64,000 nt of DNA from the NCBI GenBank assembly GCA_038749595.1, contig JBCDHW010000012.1:28099-92098 (forward strand). Direction: 5' to 3'. The notes under the pieces are model-generated. The model was not told where the DNA came from, did no database searches, and saw only the letters and a list, made by a program, of their open reading frames with translations. The translations under genes were made by a program, and so were the position numbers. This DNA is from Parvularcula sp038749595. GTDB taxonomy: Bacteria > Pseudomonadota > Alphaproteobacteria > Caulobacterales > Parvularculaceae. Shown here piece after piece: positions 46,639 through 55,505 of this stretch; position 1 is the first letter of the stretch, and each line of letters opens with the position of its first letter.

Positions 46639-47991
46639 TCAGCGCGGCATGAAGCCTTCACGTTGCAAAAAGAGGATCGTTTCCGTCATGAACCGCGGCT
46701 CAACGGTGTCCACTTTGAAGTACGTACCGCCCCCGGGGAGCTCTACGATCTGATCGCCATGCTCGAGGCTGTGCCCCCGATTGGGTAGCACCACCACGTT
46801 AAGTGACGGAGAGCTGGAGAACGCACGGTCGAGTGCCGCCGCGTTATCGTCCAGCGGGACGATCCCATCCTCGGCGCCAAAGACTGCCAGATAGGGCGTG
46901 TCCCGCAGATCTTGCAGCACCGGGCCGGGATCGAACCGGAACTTCTTGAGATACAGGGTCGAAACATCTGCTTCGGTCTGCGGGAGGTCATCAGGGCCAA
47001 ACATGAGTGTGTACCAACCTTCCCGTTCCGCCTGGGCCCGAATGGCGATCAGCCGTTCGAGCACCCGCGGATCCGCGGTGTCCTGATCAGTGATGAGGGC
47101 GACCGCCTCCTCAGCAAGAGCGATTTGCTCGTCAGTGGCGCCGACGCGCTCACCGTATGTTCGGGCTGATGCCATTTGCTGTGTACGGATCGACGTCGCT
47201 GGACCGATCCACGTGATGAGGAAAGCGGGTTTGTTCAGTCCGCGGCGGGTCAGCGCTTTCTCGGCCAGCGCTTGAGCGGTCCAGGCGCCTGCTGATGTGC
47301 CGCGGTAGCCTATCCGCCGCCGATCGATGTTCCTATGCCGCTGGAGAAAGCGTTGGGCCGCTTCCGCGTCGGCCACGGTTTGCGCGTGGGTTGCGGCTGA
47401 ACAGTCGCCGCTGCTTTCGCCTGCGCCGCGTTTGTCAAAGGTCAGGGCCGCCATCCCGCGCGCTGCGTAGACGCGGGCTTCGCCGACTGACCGGCGACCG
47501 CATCCTCGGCCGTGGAGGAGAATGATAGCCGCCGCCTTTTCCGGTGCGTTCGGTATCGTCAGTGTGCCCGCAATGCGGGTTCCATCGTCGCTGGTGAACG
47601 TCACCTCCTCTTCGCGCCAATCGGGGCGCGGCGGCGGGGGCAAAGGCTTGAGGTGCACGCCGATTGATCCGTCCGGTGTCGCGATCGCGCCAACCAGCTG
47701 GCCGTAGAGTGGGTCCAGCGTCAGAACGGCATCGCCGCCGTAAAGGTCCGCGATCACGATGCCGGTCTCGGTTTTTGTCACCGGTGACGGTTCGATGGCG
47801 TACCAAATCCATTCGCTGATCACCGGGTGGGCGCGAAAACCCTCCGCGGTTTCTTCAATCGTGACCGCGATCCCTAACGGGCTGCCTTCGATCGTCAGCG
47901 CCCCTTCCCAATAGCCGGCGATCGGCTGTTCACGCGGCACGTCCGCTTCAGCCAGGAACAGCGCGGCGAGAGATGCGATAAGGACCAGCAC
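46639..47991 (-). CDS. exported S33-type alpha/beta hydrolase
   Basis: A 450-residue hydrolase with a short signal-like N-terminus and an extra beta-rich domain (about residues 20-130) ahead of the alpha/beta-hydrolase core. The core shows LLHGRGCGRRS near the oxyanion loop, DKRGAGESSG, the nucleophile elbow RGTSAGAW, Asp in FGAEDGIVP and the final histidine in NRGHSLEHG. Such proteins act as aminopeptidase- or esterase-like enzymes outside the cytosol. Start GTG has a poor ribosome site, so the exact start is uncertain. Confidence 0.85.
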   Translation of the reverse strand: MLVLIASLAALFLAEADVPREQPIAGYWEGALTIEGSPLGIAVTIEETAEGFRAHPVISEWIWYAIEPSPVTKTETGIVIADLYGGDAVLTLDPLYGQLVGAIATPDGSIGVHLKPLPPPPRPDWREEEVTFTSDDGTRIAGTLTIPNAPEKAAAIILLHGRGCGRRSVGEARVYAARGMAALTFDKRGAGESSGDCSAATHAQTVADAEAAQRFLQRHRNIDRRRIGYRGTSAGAWTAQALAEKALTRRGLNKPAFLITWIGPATSIRTQQMASARTYGERVGATDEQIALAEEAVALITDQDTADPRVLERLIAIRAQAEREGWYTLMFGPDDLPQTEADVSTLYLKKFRFDPGPVLQDLRDTPYLAVFGAEDGIVPLDDNAAALDRAFSSSPSLNVVVLPNRGHSLEHGDQIVELPGGGTYFKVDTVEPRFMTETILFLQREGFMPR

Positions 47992-48085
47992 GGATGGAGT
48001 TTGGGTTGCTCTAAGCTTTGGTCAAGCCTGCGGCGCAACGCGCTAAGCTGTACGGACCGGTAGTTTGTCGGCTACCAGCAGGCGC

Positions 48086-48670
48086 ATGGCGAAACTCTAT
48101 TTCACGTACAGCGCGATGAACGCGGGCAAGTCGGCGATTTTGCTGCAAGCGGCACACAATTATCGCGAGCGCGGCATGACCGCGATGCTCTGGACGTCGG
48201 GTAACGCCGCGACTGATCCGGGTGCGACCATGGGAACAATCGAGTCGCGGATTGGGCTGCAGGCTGAGGCGCACCTTTTTCATCCCGACACTGATGTTTA
48301 TGCGGCGGTGAAACAAGAGCGCGCTGAGCGCGGTACCGACGCCATTTTCTTCGATGAGGCACAATTTTTAACGAGCGTGCAAGTCTGGCAGCTGGCGAAG
48401 GTCTGCGATGATCTGGGCTTGCCGACTTTGTGCTATGGTCTGCGTACCGATTTTCAGGGTCAGTTGTTTGAAGGGTCGGCAACTTTGTTGGCAATCGCTG
48501 ACGATCTGCGTGAAGCACGGACAATCTGCCATTGCGGCCGGAAGGCGACCATGAACCTGCGCAGGGACACTTCCGGCGAGGCGGTGCGCGAAGGTGAGCA
48601 GGTCGGGATCACAAAGTCAGATTACGTCCCACTCTGCCGCAAGCATTTTCGCGAGAGCTTGGGCATCTGA
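48086..48670 (+). CDS. tdk: thymidine kinase
   Basis: Salvages thymidine to dTMP with ATP. The 194-residue type II enzyme has a P-loop SAMNAGKSA (about residue 12), the Walker B-like FFDEAQF, the lasso segment and the zinc cysteines CHCG and CRKHF near the C-terminus. The ATG at 48086 begins the family-typical MAKLYF; the open frame reaches 48065. It is divergent from the S33 hydrolase. Confidence 0.95.
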   Translation: MAKLYFTYSAMNAGKSAILLQAAHNYRERGMTAMLWTSGNAATDPGATMGTIESRIGLQAEAHLFHPDTDVYAAVKQERAERGTDAIFFDEAQFLTSVQVWQLAKVCDDLGLPTLCYGLRTDFQGQLFEGSATLLAIADDLREARTICHCGRKATMNLRRDTSGEAVREGEQVGITKSDYVPLCRKHFRESLGI

Positions 48671-48737
48671 GCCCTAGGGAACGAAAGAGCGCGGGGGGCT
48701 GCTTGACCGCGCTTCGCCGAAGCACCAGTTCGCAGCA

Positions 48738-49172
48738 ATGGAACAGTTTCCGATAGCGGATGCGATTGCTTTGGCGGTTGCTCCAATCTTCCTTCTCGCC
48801 GGTATCGGCGGCCTGCTGAATGTGATGACGGCGCGGCTTGGACGTGTTGTCGATCGCGCGCGTTTTATTGAAGGCGCTTTTGAAGCTGGCGTCGGGGACG
48901 ATGTTCAACGACGCTACCGTGAGGAGTTAAAAGCGCTAAGTGCACGGACGATTTCTGCTAACCGTGCGATTTACGCGACGACCAGCTCAGCGCTGTTGGT
49001 CTGCATCGTGGTAGCACTTCTTTTCCTTCAGCAACTCACGCCCCTCGACGTGGTGCTCGCCGTTGAAGTGATGTTTGTCGCGACGATGGGGCTCTTGATC
49101 CTTGGGCTCGGCTTTTTCCTGCACGAGATTTCTGTGGCCACCCGCTCGCTCAAGGTGCGGACGGATCTTTGA
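48738..49172 (+). CDS. DUF2721 membrane protein
   Basis: A 144-residue protein with three hydrophobic helices and the DUF2721 hallmark LLNVMTARLGRVVDRAR after helix 1. The function of the family is unknown. A start-proximal acidic tail (MEQFPIADAI) and a conserved final helix-Arg cluster are typical. It is followed closely by ypfJ. Confidence 0.88.
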   Translation: MEQFPIADAIALAVAPIFLLAGIGGLLNVMTARLGRVVDRARFIEGAFEAGVGDDVQRRYREELKALSARTISANRAIYATTSSALLVCIVVALLFLQQLTPLDVVLAVEVMFVATMGLLILGLGFFLHEISVATRSLKVRTDL

Positions 49173-49226
49173 TCCACCGTCAGGGGGCGGTTAGGGTTCA
49201 CCGAGCGACCGAACAGTGGGGGCGTC

Positions 49227-50111
49227 ATGCGGATCGACGATTATGAGAGGTCAGACAATATCGACGACCGGCGCGGGCAAGGTGGCGGGCGGCGCATGGG
49301 TGGCGGCAGCTCCATGCTGTTGGTTTATTTGGCGCAATTTGTCCTTAGCCGATTTGGCGTTGGCGGATTGGTCGTCCTTGGCGGCGGCTTTTTTCTCCTC
49401 TCCAGTCTCGGACTGAACCCGCTGACCCTCTCGGGCGGGGGTGGCCAGTCGGCCTCTGGTCCGATCGACCGCAGCTATGACCAGCTCATCGGCGCAACAC
49501 TCCGGTCGACGGAGCAAGTGTTTGCCGAGGTCTTCGCCGAACAAGGGCTTGGCCGTTATCCCGAGCCAACCCTCGTCTTGTTTCAATACGGGGTGCAGAC
49601 CGAGGGATGCGGTTTTGCGCAATCGGCCGTTGGTCCCTTTTACTGTCCTGCTGACCGGCAAGTGTACATCGACACGACCTTTTTCGACGACCTATCCCGG
49701 CGCTTCGGCGCTCCGGGCGACTTTGCCCAGGCCTACGTGATTGCGCATGAGGTCGGTCATCATATCCAGACAGTCACCGGCGTGAGTGGGGAAGTGCGGC
49801 GGCTTCAGGCGCAAGCGAGCTCTGCGGCGGAGCGGAACGGCTATTCGGTGCGTCTCGAACTCATGGCGGACTGTCTCGCGGGCGTCTGGGCTGGCCGAAC
49901 GTCCATCCCGCTTGATCGCGGCGACATCCAAGAAGCCGTCGTTGCAGCGCAGGCGATCGGGGACGACACGCTCCAGCGCCGAAGCTCTGGCAAGGTCATG
50001 CCCGACAGCTTCACCCACGGCACGAGTGAGCAGCGTCAGCGATGGTTCTCGTTGGGCTACCGTCAACGCGATATCAGCGCGTGCGATACCCTCAGCGCCC
50101 AACGTCTCTAG
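49227..50111 (+). CDS. ypfJ: neutral zinc metallopeptidase YpfJ
   Basis: A 294-residue membrane-anchored peptidase-like protein. After an Arg/Gly-rich N-terminus and one membrane helix (about residues 30-55), the domain shows GCGFAQSAVGPFYCPADRQVYIDT, the zinc motif HEVGHHIQ (about residue 175) and ELMADCLAGVWA with the third ligand. Biological substrate unknown. GGGGGC lies just before the ATG. Confidence 0.92.
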   Translation: MRIDDYERSDNIDDRRGQGGGRRMGGGSSMLLVYLAQFVLSRFGVGGLVVLGGGFFLLSSLGLNPLTLSGGGGQSASGPIDRSYDQLIGATLRSTEQVFAEVFAEQGLGRYPEPTLVLFQYGVQTEGCGFAQSAVGPFYCPADRQVYIDTTFFDDLSRRFGAPGDFAQAYVIAHEVGHHIQTVTGVSGEVRRLQAQASSAAERNGYSVRLELMADCLAGVWAGRTSIPLDRGDIQEAVVAAQAIGDDTLQRRSSGKVMPDSFTHGTSEQRQRWFSLGYRQRDISACDTLSAQRL

Positions 50112-50215
50112 GCCGCATTTGCGTGAACTCGTTAAGCGCTTGTAAACCGCAAGGTACAGAAATTTAGGACGAAATTCACCTCCATGCCGCATCTTTCCCG
50201 TTGGGAAGGGGATTG

Positions 50216-50758
50216 GTGAGCATGCAGGGCCCCGCGCGCTATCTTTTCAGCAAAAGCTGCGCAATACCCGCAGCGATGATGCTGTCGTCGTTGTTCATCG
50301 GCGGAGTCGCCGACGCGCAACGCGCCGGAGCGCAGTCGGTTGCTGACATCGCTGCCTTTGTGCAGTGGCCCGACGCCGCTGAGTATGGCCTGAGTTTTCG
50401 CCTCTGCTTGCGCGATGACGATCCGGCCTTCGGTCAGTTCATGAGCCAACCTGACATGACGATACAGGGAAAGCCGCTGACCGTGCACGCGATCGCTCCG
50501 GAAGCGTTCGGCGAGCGGCCGTGTCACCTGGCCTATTTCTCGCCCGGCTACGCCGATGCCGCCATCATTGAACGCCTCAAGAGGAAACCGGTGCTGACCA
50601 TCTCACCGGAGAACGGGTTCGCAGCGCGCGGCGGTTTGGTCGAGCTCAACAATGACGGCGGCAGGACCGTCTTGGTCATGGACCGTGCCGCGATCCTCAG
50701 CCATCCGTTGGCTTTTAAGGCACAGCTGCTCGCCATTTCGCACCAGGCAGGTGAATGA
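50216..50758 (+). CDS. YfiR-family periplasmic regulator
   Basis: A 180-residue exported protein with the YfiR fold (DUF4154): signal sequence, a DIAAFVQWP start of the domain, LCLRDDDPAF, and two conserved cysteine regions. In Pseudomonas YfiR periplasmically represses the diguanylate cyclase YfiN through its CHASE8-like domain. Here the next gene, overlapping by four bases, is a histidine kinase with such a domain, so YfiR probably controls the kinase. GTG at 50216 (GGAAGG six bases ahead) is preferred over ATG 50222. Confidence 0.85.
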   Translation: MSMQGPARYLFSKSCAIPAAMMLSSLFIGGVADAQRAGAQSVADIAAFVQWPDAAEYGLSFRLCLRDDDPAFGQFMSQPDMTIQGKPLTVHAIAPEAFGERPCHLAYFSPGYADAAIIERLKRKPVLTISPENGFAARGGLVELNNDGGRTVLVMDRAAILSHPLAFKAQLLAISHQAGE

Positions 50759-53142
50759 TGTTCGTCTTCATCAAACGCCTCCCGATCTATTGGAAAATCA
50801 CAAGCGCGATCGTTGCCACGACGGTCTTTGTACTGATGGCCAGTTATGCTGGTTTCGTGGTCCTCGAGACGCAGTCGTTCCGACAAGAATTGCTGGCCGA
50901 CCGGCAAGGCTTTGCAGAGGTGACGGCTCAAAACGTGGCTGCCGCACTGGTCTTCGACGACAAACCCTCGATCGAGCGCAACCTTGAAAGCCTCCAAGGC
51001 GTGTCCGACATTGAGGCAGCGTTTGTGGTTGATCTCGATGGCACCGTCCGTGGACGGTATATCAGCACGTCAATGCCGCTCGACATCAGCCGCGAGCCCG
51101 TTGCTCTCCCGATCGACCGTACTCTTGGTGCGTCGCTGAAGGGTGCCTTCGCGATCCAGACACCTGTTGTCGCTGATGGGAAAACAATCGGTGCACTGCA
51201 GGTTCGTGTTTCGAGCGAGCGGTTGCAAAACCGGATTGCCCGCTATCAGCGTCTGGCACTGATCGTCCTGTTGTTTGCGCTGGCGATCAGTTGGCTGCTT
51301 GCACGATCGGTGGCGGCGCTCATCTCGGTGCCGATTGCCAGCCTTAACGAGGCGATGACACATGTTCGCGGCGAGCGCGACTACGCGCGCCGGGTTGACC
51401 TCGATGCCGAGGATGAGCTGGGCGCGTTGGCGGACAGCTTCAACGCGATGCTCACCGAAGTTGCCCAGCGCGACGCAACGCTCGAAGAAACCGTCCGTGA
51501 GCGTACAGAACAACTGTTCTTGTCGACCGAAAAGGCAAAGGCGGCAAGTCGAGCGAAGTCAGAATTCTTGGCCAACATGAGCCATGAAATCCGTACACCC
51601 ATGAACGGGATGCTTGGGATGACCGAGCTCCTGTTGAAGACGGAGTTGACGTCGCGGCAGCGCGATCTCGCCAACGTTCTGATGTCGTCAGGCGCGAGCC
51701 TCGTGACAATCATCAACGATATCCTCGACTTCTCAAAGATTGAGGCGGGCAAGTTCAAGCTTGTCGACGCGCCCTTCAACTTGCGTGAAGCGATTGACGA
51801 TGTCGTCTCGTTGGTCGCTGGAACGACGGAGGAAAAAGGCCTGGAGTTGGTCGTCCGCTACCAACCCGACCTTCCCGAGGCCTTTGTTGGCGACGGCGGG
51901 CGCATCCGTCAGGTGATCACCAATCTCGTGGGCAACGCCGTCAAGTTCACTGACGATGGAAGTGTACGGATTGATATCACCGGCCAGGTCCGTCAAGGCC
52001 GTGCCCGCGTTAATATCGCAGTCACTGATACGGGCATCGGGATCTCAGCTGACAAGCTGTCCAGGATCTTCGAAAAGTTTGAGCAGGCTGATGGCTCATC
52101 GGCGCGACGTTACGAGGGGACGGGCCTCGGCCTGTCGATCTCCCGGTCCATCGTGGAGCTGGCGGGGGGTACACTGAACGCCAAGAGTAGCGAGGGTGAG
52201 GGCTCAACGTTCTTCTTCGAGCTGCGGATGCCGACAGCGAAGCTCGATATGGAAGTCAACCTGCCGTCGAATGCCATGGAAGGCCTCAGCGTGCTGGTCG
52301 TCGACGGCAAGGACCAAACCCGCGAAGTGCTCGAAGAGCTCGTCTCCTCTTGGGGCGCGCGCGTGGATGCCGTCTCCGACGGTGGACGGGCACTGAAGGC
52401 GATGGCGCGGGAGCCGCGACCGGATATCGTGATCGCAGACTTTGACCTTGCTGATATGGACGGCGATCAGCTCTGTGCACGGATGCGCGAGGACGAACTT
52501 CTCGCCGACAAACCTCTGGTGATCATGGCGTCGCCGTCTCAGATCGGCGAACACGTTCGCGACAATGGTCGGACCGCCTTTGTCTCGAAGCCGTATCGGA
52601 TCGAACCTCTTGTTCGCGCCGTGAGCGAGGCGATGGTCTCCGCAGGTGTTGAGCAGACCCGTAACCTCCAAGACGCCGGGCGCCTCGACGAGTCCGGAAA
52701 AGTGCCGCAAGCGAAACCCGAAGAACCAGAGACGATCAGCAATCCAACCGGCGAGGAGGTCCGTATCCTGATCGCTGAGGATAATCGCGTGAACCAGCTT
52801 GTGGTGACCAACATGATTGCCGGTCTCGGCTTCGAGCTTGAGATCGCCGAGAATGGCCGGATCGCCGTTGAGAAGTTCAAAGAAAACCGCCCAGACTTGA
52901 TCATCATGGATGTCTCGATGCCGGAGATGGACGGTTTGGAGGCCACCAAGGCTATTCGCGCCTACGAGCGTGATCATGAATTCGGCCGTGTACCAATCAT
53001 TGCTGCGACCGCGCACGCGATGGAAGAGGACCGCAAGCGCTGCCGCAACGCCGGGATGGACGATTACATCGCCAAGCCGCTGCGCCAGGACGCGATCCTC
53101 GGCAAGATCCGGAAGTGGCTGTCGGAGGACGTTGCCGCGTAA
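50755..53142 (+). CDS. hybrid histidine kinase with CHASE8-like sensor, HAMP and two receiver domains
   Basis: A 795-residue membrane kinase. Order: membrane helix (about 12-35), periplasmic CHASE8-like domain (NVAAALVFDDKPSIERNL, about 62-150), second helix (about 160-185), HAMP, HisKA with His277 in NMSHEIRTPMNG, HATPase (GTGLGLSIS), receiver 1 (Asp562) and receiver 2 (Asp719). Receiver 1 has one acidic residue (VVDGK) where two are usual; receiver 2 is complete (IAEDN, MDVSMPEMDG, AKP). Its start overlaps the yfiR-like stop, so both are made together. Confidence 0.93.
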   Translation: MMFVFIKRLPIYWKITSAIVATTVFVLMASYAGFVVLETQSFRQELLADRQGFAEVTAQNVAAALVFDDKPSIERNLESLQGVSDIEAAFVVDLDGTVRGRYISTSMPLDISREPVALPIDRTLGASLKGAFAIQTPVVADGKTIGALQVRVSSERLQNRIARYQRLALIVLLFALAISWLLARSVAALISVPIASLNEAMTHVRGERDYARRVDLDAEDELGALADSFNAMLTEVAQRDATLEETVRERTEQLFLSTEKAKAASRAKSEFLANMSHEIRTPMNGMLGMTELLLKTELTSRQRDLANVLMSSGASLVTIINDILDFSKIEAGKFKLVDAPFNLREAIDDVVSLVAGTTEEKGLELVVRYQPDLPEAFVGDGGRIRQVITNLVGNAVKFTDDGSVRIDITGQVRQGRARVNIAVTDTGIGISADKLSRIFEKFEQADGSSARRYEGTGLGLSISRSIVELAGGTLNAKSSEGEGSTFFFELRMPTAKLDMEVNLPSNAMEGLSVLVVDGKDQTREVLEELVSSWGARVDAVSDGGRALKAMAREPRPDIVIADFDLADMDGDQLCARMREDELLADKPLVIMASPSQIGEHVRDNGRTAFVSKPYRIEPLVRAVSEAMVSAGVEQTRNLQDAGRLDESGKVPQAKPEEPETISNPTGEEVRILIAEDNRVNQLVVTNMIAGLGFELEIAENGRIAVEKFKENRPDLIIMDVSMPEMDGLEATKAIRAYERDHEFGRVPIIAATAHAMEEDRKRCRNAGMDDYIAKPLRQDAILGKIRKWLSEDVAA

Positions 53143-53236
53143 GCTTCCTGCCTTAACCCGCCCTTGGGTTTCGCTGTGTCATCCCGTATCTGTTGCCCAG
53201 ACGACGACGCATTGACCCGGCCGGAGCCCAGAAATA

Positions 53237-54613
53237 GTGAGCAAATCTCGTGATTTGACCGAAGGCTCCGTCTCGGGGCACTTGGTGCGGCTCGGCCTGC
53301 CCACGATCATCGCCGTCGCTGGCATTCTCTCCGTGAGCATGGCGGACGCCTACTTTTTAGGCCAGCTCGGCACCGATGAGCTGGCGGCCATTTCCTTCAC
53401 GTTCCCTGTTCTTATGGTGGTCGCGAGCTTGGGGATCGGCATGGCGGCCGGTGCTGCATCTGTCGTCAGCCGCGCAATCGGGCGCGGTGGTCAGGCCAAC
53501 ATCAACCGGCTCGCGACCGACAGTCTGCTGATCGCGTTCATCGTGTCCACCGTCGTGGCGATCGTCGGTTGGCTGACGGTTCGGCCGTTCTTCGCGATGC
53601 TCGGTGCGGATGGTGCCGTACTTGATCTTGTTACGGGCTATATGCGGCTGTGGTATCTTGGGGCGCCGCTTTTGGCCGTCCCCATGGTTGCGGCGGGTTT
53701 AATTCGGGCCAACGGCGATGCCGTCGCGCCGAGCGTCGCGATGTTGATCGGCTCACTCCTCAACGTCGCGCTCGACGCGATTTTGATATTTGGCTGGGGA
53801 CCTATTCCTGAGCTTGGCATCCTCGGCGCCGGTTGGGCACAGATCTTTGCACGGATCTTCTCAGCCTCGGTGACCGTCGCAATTGTCGTCTTTCGTGAAC
53901 GCTTGATCACCTGGTGCTTACCGACAGCCGTCGAATTCACGCGTTCCCTAGGCAGCATCGCGCGGGTCGGCGTCCCCGCCACGTTCAGCAATATGATCAA
54001 CCCGATTTCCGTCAGCGTCGTCACCGCGATCCTGGCCACCACCTACGGAAAAGAGGCGGTCGCAGCCTTTGGCGTCGCGACGCGGGTCGAGGCGTTCACG
54101 ACGATCCCGATGCTCGCGCTATCGAGCGCCATCGGTCCAGTGGCTGGCCAGAATTGGGGCCGCGATCGCCGTGACCGCACCCGCCGTGCGATGCGCGACA
54201 CGTTTTGGTTCGTCATCCTGTGCGGTTTGATCCTCGGCGGGAGCTTCTTCATGTTCGGCGACGTCTTCGTGGCTTTCTTCACGTCGGACAGTGTCGTTGA
54301 GAACCTGGCCGTCAGTTATCTGACGTTTGTCGGGATCACCTTGGGCGGCTACGGCGTCGTGATCACGGCGAGTGCCGCCCTGAACGCGATTGATAAAGCG
54401 ATCGTCGGCTTACTGATTACTGTACTGAGGAGCTTTGTGCTCTATGTGCCCCTAGCTGTCGCGGCCGTGATGATCGGGCCGCCTTGGCTGGTCTTCGCAG
54501 GCATTGCTCTCGCCAACGTGCTGTCTGGCGCAGTCTCGGGCGTTCTCGCGTTCAGAATGGCGCAGGACGTACGCAAGCCAGCCGCCGAAGGGTTAGCCGC
54601 CGAGGTTGGATAG
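53237..54613 (+). CDS. MATE-family efflux transporter
   Basis: A 458-residue exporter with twelve helices in two six-helix halves, coupled to sodium or protons. The first half begins with LGLPTIIAVAGILSVSMAD, and GMAAGAASVVSRAIGRG is typical of MATE helix 2-3. Substrates are likely toxic cations or drugs; not determinable. GTG start with GGAG about nine bases upstream. Its 3' end overlaps the convergent lipoprotein gene by 21 bases. Confidence 0.92.
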   Translation: MSKSRDLTEGSVSGHLVRLGLPTIIAVAGILSVSMADAYFLGQLGTDELAAISFTFPVLMVVASLGIGMAAGAASVVSRAIGRGGQANINRLATDSLLIAFIVSTVVAIVGWLTVRPFFAMLGADGAVLDLVTGYMRLWYLGAPLLAVPMVAAGLIRANGDAVAPSVAMLIGSLLNVALDAILIFGWGPIPELGILGAGWAQIFARIFSASVTVAIVVFRERLITWCLPTAVEFTRSLGSIARVGVPATFSNMINPISVSVVTAILATTYGKEAVAAFGVATRVEAFTTIPMLALSSAIGPVAGQNWGRDRRDRTRRAMRDTFWFVILCGLILGGSFFMFGDVFVAFFTSDSVVENLAVSYLTFVGITLGGYGVVITASAALNAIDKAIVGLLITVLRSFVLYVPLAVAAVMIGPPWLVFAGIALANVLSGAVSGVLAFRMAQDVRKPAAEGLAAEVG

Positions 54614-55051
54614 GATGCTCGCCGCGTCGTAGCTCTCCGGTTCGTCGGGGCGTTCACCCTTGAACATAACGACCTCGAGGCGCGCCGTCGTCCGTTCTGA
54701 ACCTCCGCCCAGCGGAACGCTCACGCCGACCCCAACGCCGCCGCGACGCCCGCCTGTACCGCCGCCAATGCCGACCGACGAATTCGAGCGGGAACGTTCG
54801 CGTTGAAGATCCCGGCTGACCACCTTGAAGTAGTCAAATCCGTTGCTCTTGGTGAGCTCAGCCGCCCTCCGGAGGGCGCCATTCTCCGCCGCCGACGGGT
54901 TCGAGGCCTTGTAAGTGACACGGAACCGTCCCGCCTCAATAGCTTGTTCACTATAGCCAAATCCGTCTCCAGAGGCGGGGCCATAAGCGCTCGTCGAGGC
55001 GCAGGCTGCGAGAAAGGCGAGGCAAAGCGGTAGGAGGACAATACGGTTCAT
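54593..55051 (-). CDS. CC0125/CC1285-family lipoprotein
   Basis: A 152-residue predicted lipoprotein (lipobox LAACAS, Cys about residue 17). The core GFGYSEQAIEAGRFRVTYKAS and the following ALRRAAELTKSNGFDYFKVV helix match the alphaproteobacterial CC0125/CC1285 group; a Gly/Arg/Ser-rich linker follows. Function unknown. It overlaps the convergent MATE gene. Confidence 0.85.
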   Translation of the reverse strand: MNRIVLLPLCLAFLAACASTSAYGPASGDGFGYSEQAIEAGRFRVTYKASNPSAAENGALRRAAELTKSNGFDYFKVVSRDLQRERSRSNSSVGIGGGTGGRRGGVGVGVSVPLGGGSERTTARLEVVMFKGERPDEPESYDAASILSNLGG

Positions 55052-55201
55052 GCCCCTTGGTTACGGGCAAAAGCAGGATGCGCCAAGAGACCTCGCTGCA
55101 CTTCGCCGGGAGGCGCGTCTAACGGCTGCGCGAGACCGCCCAGTCGCATGCAAACCTCCCCCTTGCAATAAAGAGCACCTTGGGCTTTACCCCGCCTCCC
55201 T

Positions 55202-55291
55202 GGAGAGGTGCCGGAGTGGTCGAACGGGGCGGTCTCGAAAACCGTTGTGCGGACAACCGTACCGAGGGTTCGAATCCCTCTCTCTCCGCCA
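55202..55291 (+). tRNA. tRNA-Ser (CGA)
   Basis: A 90-nucleotide class II tRNA with CCA encoded. Acceptor GGAGAGG pairs with TCTCTCC, the T-arm GAGGG/CCCTC encloses TTCGAAT, and the anticodon stem GCGGT/ACCGT presents the loop CTCGAAA, giving anticodon CGA (serine, UCG). The long variable arm (about 55247-55263) is typical of tRNA-Ser. It marks the edge between conserved genes and the accessory RHS region. Confidence 0.97.
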
Positions 55292-55505
55292 TAGGAAACG
55301 GAATTTTTATTCGATATCAGCTTGTTGCTTGATTGCCGAGCTAGCGGTTACCGTATTTGTTACCTTGTTAGGGACGACGCTACCTTTGCTCCAGTCTGGA
55401 GTATTTTTCTTCAGGCAGTATCTAGGATAGTCTCGCAGCCCTTGAGACACTGTGAAGCTTGTGTTTCATCGCGTGGTTGAATCTCAAGCAGGGCTTTGGT
55501 GATCG
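55292..55505. other. spacer downstream of tRNA-Ser
   Basis: No gene is supported. The sequence is AT-richer than the core genes. A frame running across the tRNA (55050-55430) is coincidental. No copy of the tRNA 3' end is seen here, so no attachment site is demonstrated. Confidence 0.5.

Noticed and set aside
55050..55430. Open frame running across tRNA-Ser
   Set aside because: It spans a certain tRNA gene and has no similarity to any protein family I know.
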